From NCBI GenBank assembly GCA_963995505.1, contig OZ023180.1, positions 11,670,689-11,734,688 on the forward strand: a DNA stretch of 64,000 nt, written 5' to 3'. This stretch comes from Hypericum androsaemum (lineage: Eukaryota > Streptophyta > Magnoliopsida > Malpighiales > Hypericaceae). The number at the start of each line of letters is the position of its first letter. Within the stretch, counting starts at the first letter, position 1. A program made the translations under genes and the position numbers. The notes beneath the pieces are model-generated. The model worked only from the letters and a program-made list of their open reading frames with translations, ran no database searches and was not told the DNA's origin. This document shows, piece by piece, positions 57,129-64,000 of this stretch.

Positions 57129-57717
57129 AGAAAGCAGACAAACAAGCAATGTCCCAACCCCCATTAGCCAGCTAATAATCTGAGACGCACTTCACCTCCT
57201 CCTCCTCCGGAGGCAAATCGCCCAACACATGGTTATAGAGGGGGGAATGAAGAAGCCAAGGGTCATGCCAAAAGGATGTCCCTAGGCCATTCCCAATATT
57301 CCACCGCAAGCCAAGTGAGAGCGTAGATTTAGCCTTGACAATCGCTTGCCATGTCGGAGACCCATTAGACATAGGTACCAATATCTCGGGGCCTGTCCAT
57401 CCTCTTCCATACTTGTTATGAATCACCCGCGACCAAAGCGCCTCCTGAGACTGCAATAAATGCCATGGAAGTTTAGAAAAAGTGCCAAATTAGCTGCCCG
57501 CATAGGTCAAATTCACAGGCCCCCAGCTGCTTTCAGAAGGCAAATCGTCGGCCAATTAATTAGATGAGTTCGACGGCGCTCCTCCGTAGACCCCCAAATG
57601 AACTCCCGTGTACATCTGTCCATCGCTGCACAAGTAGACATAGGAAGAATATTAGTCTGCATAACATGAGATGGGACTTCCGAGAGGACTGAACGAGCGA
57701 GCGTAATTAGGTGAACC
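57129..57717 (-). pseudogene. LINE region upstream of the C-terminal zinc finger
   Basis: Minus-strand text MQSQEALWSRVIHNKYG, GWTGPEILVPMSNGSPTWQA and GNGLGTSFWHDPWL is typical of plant LINEs. A second piece up to 57717 reads REFIWGSTEERRRTHL. Frame breaks near 57490 separate the two. Confidence 0.85.
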
Positions 57718-58711
57718 TAAAATACTTTAGTAAACTGTATTATAAAAAATTGATATTTACACCTCCTATTTTAAAAATACCCAACAAAATACTACGTATT
57801 TAGGTGAACCTAACTTTTTAGTTACTAGAGTTGACATAGCAATGCTGACATGGCAATAATTTGATAACGTGAAAAAAGTTAATAAAAATTAATTAAAAAA
57901 TCACATAACACCTCTTTCCTTCCGTAAGTTAACAAATTTTTTGATTTCTACCAAAAAAAACAAAATTTTTGATTTTTTTCCTCCTTTCGATCTTACGAAT
58001 CAGGCAATTGTCCTATTGCTAGCCATGATTCCAAATATCAACATACCTAGCAGTAGAGATCAATGATTCAACTTAACATACAACTACTGTTCAAATTCAA
58101 TTCTCCACAAAGAAAGAAAATCCACCCACCATAAAGACATCAATTTTACAATAATCCAATAGAGAAAATTCAACAAACTAAAAAAAGAGTGATAAACTAA
58201 ATTTGATTAGGGTTCATCCGAGTTCTTCAATTTGGGAACTAGAGCTCCTCTCAACCCTTCGATTAAATTCGGACACAACTAGGGCTTCAATTAGGCATGT
58301 TAGCGGATTCTTTCGAAGTAAGCGAGGAGGAAAAGAGGGAAATGGGGGTTCACCTTTCAAAGGTGTCTTGACAGGATAAACAACTTGAGAGAGAGAGAGC
58401 AAGGAAGACTCTGGGAAGGAAAAAGGAAGAGGAAAAAAGAAAGGAATGCAAAACGTTTCAGGAAACGAAAGAGTTTACTTTTTTAAAATTATCCATTCAT
58501 AAGTTATTTCCATTGCCATGTCAACTATCATGTCATTCTTGTCATTTCAGCTCGAGTCACCAAAAAGTTATATTCATAAATACATGATACTTTATTTGGC
58601 ATGTTTTAAATAGGAGTATAAAGTGTCTATTTTTTCTAATACAGGATACCAAAGTATTTTTATCCCTTAATTATAAGTACAACAAACAAATATAAAGTCA
58701 ATCAGCTAATA

Positions 58712-60640
58712 TTAATACAATAATGTGAGAAACAATATTGCAGCTGCCAATATAACGGAGACTGTTGGAGGTGGCTTCCCCACTCCGGCGGCTCCGTTTC
58801 TCCCCTTTCCCGAATCTGGGCCAGCAGGCAACGCCGGCGGTTGAACACCTGTTTCGTCATGATTTTACCCGATTATGCAAGAAAGTTGTTTAATTTACAC
58901 GACAAAGAAGTTGCTTAATTTAGAAGAGTTCAATTGGAAAAAAATAATTAATTAAAAACATCAGGGCCGCAATAAAAATATAGATACAAAATGTTAGGCA
59001 TGGTTTTCGTGATGATTTCCTACACCCAATTAATTATAGGATATTTTGTTATAGAACTTAGATGCAATGTATTTGCCATCATCTCTCCTAAATAGGGAAT
59101 GTTTATTCAGCATTCATAATAATATATGATTTCCCGTAAAAGTCTCCAAGTGCAATGTCTCTGAATTAATTTTTTTAAATTATATTGTATTCGAATTCAG
59201 ATTAATTACCGGAAAGAGTAAAAACTATTCAAGGGAAAGAAAGAAATCAATGGCAATGGAAAAGTCAATCCTACCCGGTGATAAGGATATTGGGCTCAAC
59301 ATTGGCGCCATTACATGATATCCCAGAACTACAAAGAACAAATACATTAGAGAGCATGATGAAGCCAATTTTAGCCATTAGATAGTAAAAAATTATTAGT
59401 CGATCAAATGAAAAGAAAAAATATTGACAGGACATCGTCTTTCGCCAAAGTATTGGACATCATCTAATGAATCAAAATTTCTGAAGTTACGTGCTGTTGG
59501 AAAAAATTAAAGGGCTTTTAGCTAACGACATAAAGAGTTGTAAAATTTTAGGAAATCCAAAGTTGATAATATCATAGTATAAAAATTTACTTTTAAAAGG
59601 TGTTGTTGGAAATAGGGATCGGCCCACATTTAATGTTCTGCATCTAGATGAGTAGATGTACATATATCGCCATTCTACGGACATTTAAATAATCCGAGGA
59701 AACCCATATGGTTGAATTTCAAGATCAGATTAGGTAGAAATATTTCATGAGATATTACGTATACTGTTTTGTGTCAAATTAATTCAAATTATCAGTATTT
59801 CTTACATTATATCTTTTAAATTAAAATTTTCTTCCTATTGGGCAGAAAAATTGTAGTAGTTCCTTAGATTAATGGAGAACCATCATATGACAAATATTGC
59901 GATGATTAGTGATAGCTGTCCAAAAATTATGAATTTTGCCTTATTTCTCCACCCTTGATGATGACAATTTAAATGTGCTAGATTAAATAGGATATATTCA
60001 CTAATAATTCAGATAAACCATATAATTATTTCATTTTGATAATTTAATAATGACATCATTCTTATATAACCATAAGAAGAGAATCAGCCATGAAAAAAAT
60101 GTTAAGGTGTATTAGATAAACTCTAAGTAAAATTTCATTTCATTTTCCACGTATACAATTAATATTTTCTACCCGTCGTAACTTCTTAATTAAGCTATAA
60201 TAACTCTATTAATTACTTTTTTTAATCTGTATGTAATTCGTAAATCAATTACCTGCACAGGCGGAAACAGGGGGAGTCTCAACTTTGCAAATACCAGGGA
60301 GGGTTAGAGCCCGGGAAACATCAATGGTGATCCCGTAGGAGCTGGCGCCGCCGGCGAGCAGCTGGCAGAGGCAGACAGGGTTGGAGTCGACGAGTCCGGC
60401 GAGCTCCGGGCAGCAGCTCTTGCCGGGAACCTTGACCACGCTCCCTTGCTCCACGTACCCCAAGCAACCCGACATGTTCAACAACGGGGACACACAGTCG
60501 TTGCCCGGCGACGCGGTTGTTGGGCCCCCGGCTACCGGCCCGAAAGTGGATGGCGCACCAGCCGAGGCCTGCGAGGACGCCATGCAAAATAAGGCGACGA
60601 GAATTGCCGCCATCGTGGCCATGGTGGTGGATTTAGACAT
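58712..60640 (-). CDS. GPI-anchored non-specific lipid-transfer-like protein (192 aa, 3 exons)
   Basis: Exons on the minus strand: 60640-60253, 59328-59275 (only 54 bp) and 58848-58712, with GT donors, AG acceptors and matching phases (579 nt). A signal peptide (MATMAAILVALFCMASSQAS) leads into an eight-cysteine domain: C49, C59, C76-C77, C90-x-C92, C118 and C128, the C-C-CC-CxC-C-C pattern of plant lipid-transfer proteins. Context text CCPELAGLVDSNPVCLCQLL is typical. A Pro-rich linker is followed by NGAAG (candidate anchor site around N165-G166) and a hydrophobic C-terminus (SVILAAAILFLTLLY), the GPI-attachment signal. Such LTPG/xylogen-type proteins act at the outer plasma membrane in cutin or wax export or wall differentiation. 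The stop codon lies 45 bp from the MULE end. Confidence 0.9.
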
Positions 60641-63002
60641 TTTTCTTGTTTAAGTATATGGTTTTCTCTTTTCTTCTTTTTTCTTGTAATAAAAGGGGAA
60701 AGAGGGAGGTGAGGTGTAAGTTAATAAGGAGAGGAGGGGAGGTGAGTTGCCGATCGAGTGGGGAAGGGAAATGGGGTTGGAAAAATAGACATAGATCATA
60801 AAATGTTGCCAACGATAATTATAAATGTGGTAACTAGCAACCCCAGAGGGTATAAATTTATTTTTGTTCGAAATAATCATGTATCCACTTGCTCATTAAA
60901 CGGTTCGAGCTAGACAAGATCTTATATAGTCGTCAAATTGTATCAACTAATTTTTTTAAAATTGCTGCATTTTAAATTTTCAAATTTGAAATATCTAGTT
61001 AAAATAGATTATAATTACTAAATGATCTACATGTTTGGTGTTTAAGTGTGTTATTAGTTACCAAAGAGTATTTGGTTCAACAATACAAGGCGTAAATTTA
61101 TTTGACAGAGGTACAAAATTAAACTTTGATAAGACGTAATTTTTCACGTAAAATAGAGCGAGAAAAGTATGTTATTAGTTTATAATAACTCGCTTCTGTT
61201 TGCTTACCGGACCGACCTTGTCTGTGTAAAGGTACTTGCTAGTTCACATTAAGACTATAAGGATATCTCTCTCAAAAAAAAGAATGCAAGGATATCATTT
61301 ATTACTACTTAGTTTAAATATTAAGAAACTTAAGTAACATTTTAATCTCAAACTGTTGGGAAATCTTTTCTTTTAACAGAGTTCAAGAACTCCCAACAGT
61401 ATCTGATTCTAAATATGTTAACAAATACCATAAATTTATTTAGACAAAAAATCCATTATTGCTTGCTTGCTCCCCCATTTCCTATCTACTATTTGAATTT
61501 AAAAAACGTAGTTAATTTGATGAAGTGGTAATTGTTAGTTTGGACTAAATGAATGATAAATATGAAAAAGATGTATTTTTTTCCCAACGTCGAAGACGAA
61601 CTTCAGTCTTTCTCTCTAATACTACGTTAAACTCTCTAATACCACGTTAACAGCATTATGAAATAATGATTTCAAATTATGTCGGACTAAAATGAGGACA
61701 GTGAACAATATTGTCCGTGAAAATACTTCAGATAAAGGAGATCCAACGCTCATAAATTTGGAAAATAAGAAAAATGTTTGAAGCCGGGGGTGTGGAAAAG
61801 GATTGATGGCCTCATAATAAAAAAACTCCTAGAATATAATAGTGGCAACAAGGTCAAGAATACTTTTCACGGTGTACAATCTTGTGAAATGGAGAACCTC
61901 TTGTTTTATTCCTAAAAAAAAGAACCTCTTGTTTTGGGAAAGCACAAACCGGCTCTGAGTATGCAACTTAATTATACTTGTTTCGATTTTTTTCGTATTT
62001 ACAAACTAAATTTGTTGTTAAATATAAGGGAATCTTATAAAAGAAATAACTTTTACAATAATATCTGCTTTATTTATAATGTTTGAATAAAATATTTTGT
62101 TCAAAGATATCAAAATCTATAGCTAATCAACGTCAACAGCAATATTACACATGAACGAGTTCGCTCAAATTGGCAAGCTAGCGAAAACTTAAAATATTCT
62201 TCTTGTGATTTGATTGGTTAAGTAGTTGATCACGGAACAGGCAAATAATGGTAATAAAACGGAAACAAAAGAATTCACTTGAGCAAGGGGTAAGCATAAA
62301 TTGCTATTACCATAAAATATTCTTGTAAAAGAAGCAAAAGGTGTTAAGCGGACATTAGACCTTAATCCAGTAGTCAATATCGACTGTCTGTACACGCGTA
62401 TTCTAATTCTGGCGTCGTTCAGTTGTTACATCGAATTTCACATATATCAGATAACTTAAATTTTTTGGTCTAGTGAATGTTGGAATTAATTTCTAGAAAA
62501 CTGTATTGGAAGGTGAACGATCTGTTCTTTGCCCTCATTTTTCAAGAGAACGAGGTCAGCATTTATGAACATTTGTGGGTTACAGCTGAAAGACAACAGA
62601 TTTATTATTAACTGGTCACAAGTCGCTTGGTGGAATTACTGCAATATGTATCACCAATTTTTTTGTGTGTGAAGGGAATCACTAATTATTTTTAGCATCA
62701 ACCCTTTGCATTGAGTTTCGAACATGCCAATCTTCAGTTCTCAAGTAGAATTTTATCTTGGGCTGCTATAGATCGAATCTAGTTGCTTGTCCGTTATCAC
62801 TAGAACAATTTATCAACCAACTTTTGATAAATCATGACCCTTGAAAATTGTATGGTTGTCCGTTTTCATAGTTAAAAAGATATTTTCATGACTCGATTTT
62901 CAGAACCCAGAAGAATCCACCACTCGAGCACGGTGATTCCCTGAATGAAAATTAATTCCCTATGTACATTACCTTAGCACGGTAATTCACTGAATGGAAA
63001 TT
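60641..63002. other. AT-rich intergenic DNA upstream of the LTPG-like gene
   Basis: The first 200 bp or so should contain the LTPG leader and promoter. The rest holds a small hairpin at about 61352-61401 (arms ACTGTTGGGA and TCCCAACAGT), a repeated 'agaacctcttgtttt' pair near 61890-61940, and the dispersed repeat near 62110-62400. No gene seen. Confidence 0.4.
62110..62400. repeat. Second copy of the dispersed repeat
   Basis: Text such as 'aggtgttaagcgg' and 'cttaatccagtagtc' matches 36360-36540. The part near 62110-62190 ('gctaatcaacgtcaacagca', 'ggcaagctagcgaaa') resembles 35385-35450, so the two ends of one element family may lie at both loci. Confidence 0.6.
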
Positions 63003-63296
63003 TGTTAGGAATTCAGCAACTTAGAAAACAATACACGCAAAGAACACGGACGCAAGAGATAACGTGGTTCGGCCTAGAGCCTACGTCCACGGTGAGAAAA
63101 GAGAACTTTTATTGATGAGTTTCCGAGCCACAAAGCTATACAAAACCTTAGGGTAACATGCCTTTATATAGAGGCAAACCCTTGTTGTACAAGTAACCTA
63201 TCTAGGTCTAATTAGGAGTCCAAAACCTAGTCAGAATAGGAATAGGATTAGGAAATAAGTCTTTCCTATTTCTCGCCATCCCAACAATCTCCACCT
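63003..63296 (-). repeat. LTR of a Copia-type element cut by the window end
   Basis: 294 bp from TGTTAGGAATT to CATCCCAACA on the plus strand. It is followed by ATCTCCACCTTGG, whose reverse complement (CCAAGGTGGAGAT) is a purine tract abutting TGTTGGGATGG, so this is the 3' LTR of a minus-strand element. On the minus strand TATATAAAGG near 63175 fits a TATA box. Confidence 0.8.
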
Positions 63297-64000
63297 TGGC
63301 GAGAAATCATCTCGTGGAAGAACCATGAAGCTTCACCCGAACTTCAACAAACTCCACCTTGACAAAATACCGCCCCATGAAGAACCATAAGATCTTGCAA
63401 AATCAATCCGACTCCACCGACTCCATCTCGGACCATAGATAACTGCATCAATAAGACCATCTCAACTTTCTCTTCACCTTTTGTTCAATCACTTGGAGCT
63501 AGCCCCCAAACTCGAGCTTCTGAGCTTGCTTGGCCTATTCCCTCCAATCTCTATTGAACTCCAACTAGCAAGTCCACCTGCTGAAGCAAACTTGTGACCA
63601 ATAGATGCGCTCTCTATTTTCCGGTCAACCCCATACTCCGCAACCTCGAACTTCTTCTCCGCTGGACCTTCTTACCTCATACCAATGCTACATGCCATAG
63701 TATACAAAGGGCAACCTTTTGTTCTACCAAGTAGAACCCTCGACATGCCACGAACTCCACCGTTCGGCCTTGAGTGAGCTACCCGATTTGTCCGTGGTGC
63801 TATCAACGGCTTCGCATGCCCAATGCCAAACCTACCCAACACCTTTGACGTGCACGTCCCTTTATACAACCATAGCGAGGCCCAGCTAACAAAGCTTCTC
63901 CGAGACAACCATGGCTCCTTGCCAACCATGCCTCCACGAAATAACCATAGCTTGCTATCCATGTCTCCGCGAATCCCAACTCTACTCAAACCATTCATGT
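63297..64000 (-). mobile_element. Interior of the same Copia-type element (partial)
   Basis: Sequence between the purine tract and the window end. It shows no recognisable pol domain. A 108-codon minus frame at 63672-63998 has no recognised content and is probably 3' non-coding. The rest of the element lies outside. Confidence 0.6.

Larger units (their letters stand above)
55377..57717 (-). mobile_element. 5'-truncated L1-type LINE inside the MULE
   Basis: On the minus strand the text runs from SEVPSHVMQTNILPMSTCAA through REFIWGSTEERRRTHLINWP and SVIHNKYG-like RVIHNKYGRGWTGPEIL to an RNase H domain, and ends in a short poly-A (T8 at 55374-55381 on the plus strand). The 11-bp flank TAAAATACTTT occurs at 55366-55376 and 57718-57728, a fitting LINE target duplication inside the MULE terminal repeat. 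Endonuclease and most of the reverse transcriptase are missing. A 554-bp tandem duplication interrupts it. Confidence 0.85.
55362..58666. mobile_element. Non-autonomous Mutator-like element (MULE) carrying a LINE insertion
   Basis: Identical 9-bp flanks TTAATTATA (55353-55361 and 58667-58675) fit the 9-bp duplication of Mutator elements. The ends are inverted repeats: GGAATAAAATACTTT at the left, continued after the LINE at 57729-57870, against the reverse complement of 58666-58510 (GGGATAAAAATACTTTGG, then shared blocks 'ctcctattt', 'taactttttggt' and 'gttgacatggcaat'). The terminal repeats are about 150 bp and moderately diverged. Without the LINE the element is about 950 bp. No transposase is visible, so it is non-autonomous. 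A small minus-strand frame at 58214-58402 was not identified. Confidence 0.85.

Noticed and set aside
63672..63998. 108-codon minus frame at the window end
   Set aside because: Lies in the 3' interior of a Copia-type element with no pol or gag motif; probably non-coding.

Overview
This is nuclear DNA of a flowering plant. The evidence is spliced genes with GT-AG introns, a plant-type external NADH dehydrogenase, a GPI-anchored lipid-transfer protein, an F-box/FBD gene, and several plant families of LTR retrotransposons, L1-type LINEs and a Mutator-like element. I could not place it to species. All exon models and repeat ends below were read by eye from the sequence.

Layout. 1-1180: minus-strand Copia remnant. 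2190-3338: intronless gene for a KEN-box, coiled-coil, basic protein that I do not recognise. 5600-6390: decayed Copia reverse-transcriptase fragment. 7759-8455: two adjacent tandem arrays (periods about 175 bp and 23 bp). 9058-15715: an F-box/LRR/FBD gene, broken in its F-box and by an in-frame stop; its third intron holds a complete 4.9-kb Copia element (10300-15225) with 173-bp LTRs and a 5-bp target duplication. 15620-16340: G/T-rich degenerate array. About 16600-34320: one L1-type LINE split twice, by a CRM-like Gypsy element (19987-26363, target duplication GATGG) and by a minus-strand Copia element (27873-33859).

35920-49918: three head-to-tail copies of a 4.66-4.67-kb unit. Each carries a solo LTR with a G-box array and exons 1-7 of the gene for translation initiation factor eIF2 gamma. 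Only the third copy runs into the last exon (50038-50328), so the array holds one complete eIF2 gamma gene (460 aa) behind two copies lacking the C-terminal domain.

51547-54879: a ten-exon gene on the minus strand for an external type II NADH dehydrogenase (NDB type, 576 aa), convergent with eIF2 gamma. 55362-58666: a non-autonomous Mutator-like element with a 9-bp target duplication and a 5'-truncated LINE inserted in one of its terminal inverted repeats. Its far end lies 45 bp from the stop codon of a three-exon gene for a GPI-anchored lipid-transfer-like protein (58712-60640, minus, 192 aa). 63003-64000: one LTR and part of the interior of another minus-strand Copia element, cut by the window end.

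The cellular genes do not form a pathway. They are ordinary single plant genes separated by transposons: translation initiation, respiratory NADH oxidation, cell-surface lipid transfer and an F-box remnant. The points most worth a second look are the eIF2 gamma triplication with its G-box solo LTR, and the minus-strand Copia element whose primer-binding position is complementary to its own LTR instead of matching a usual tRNA.
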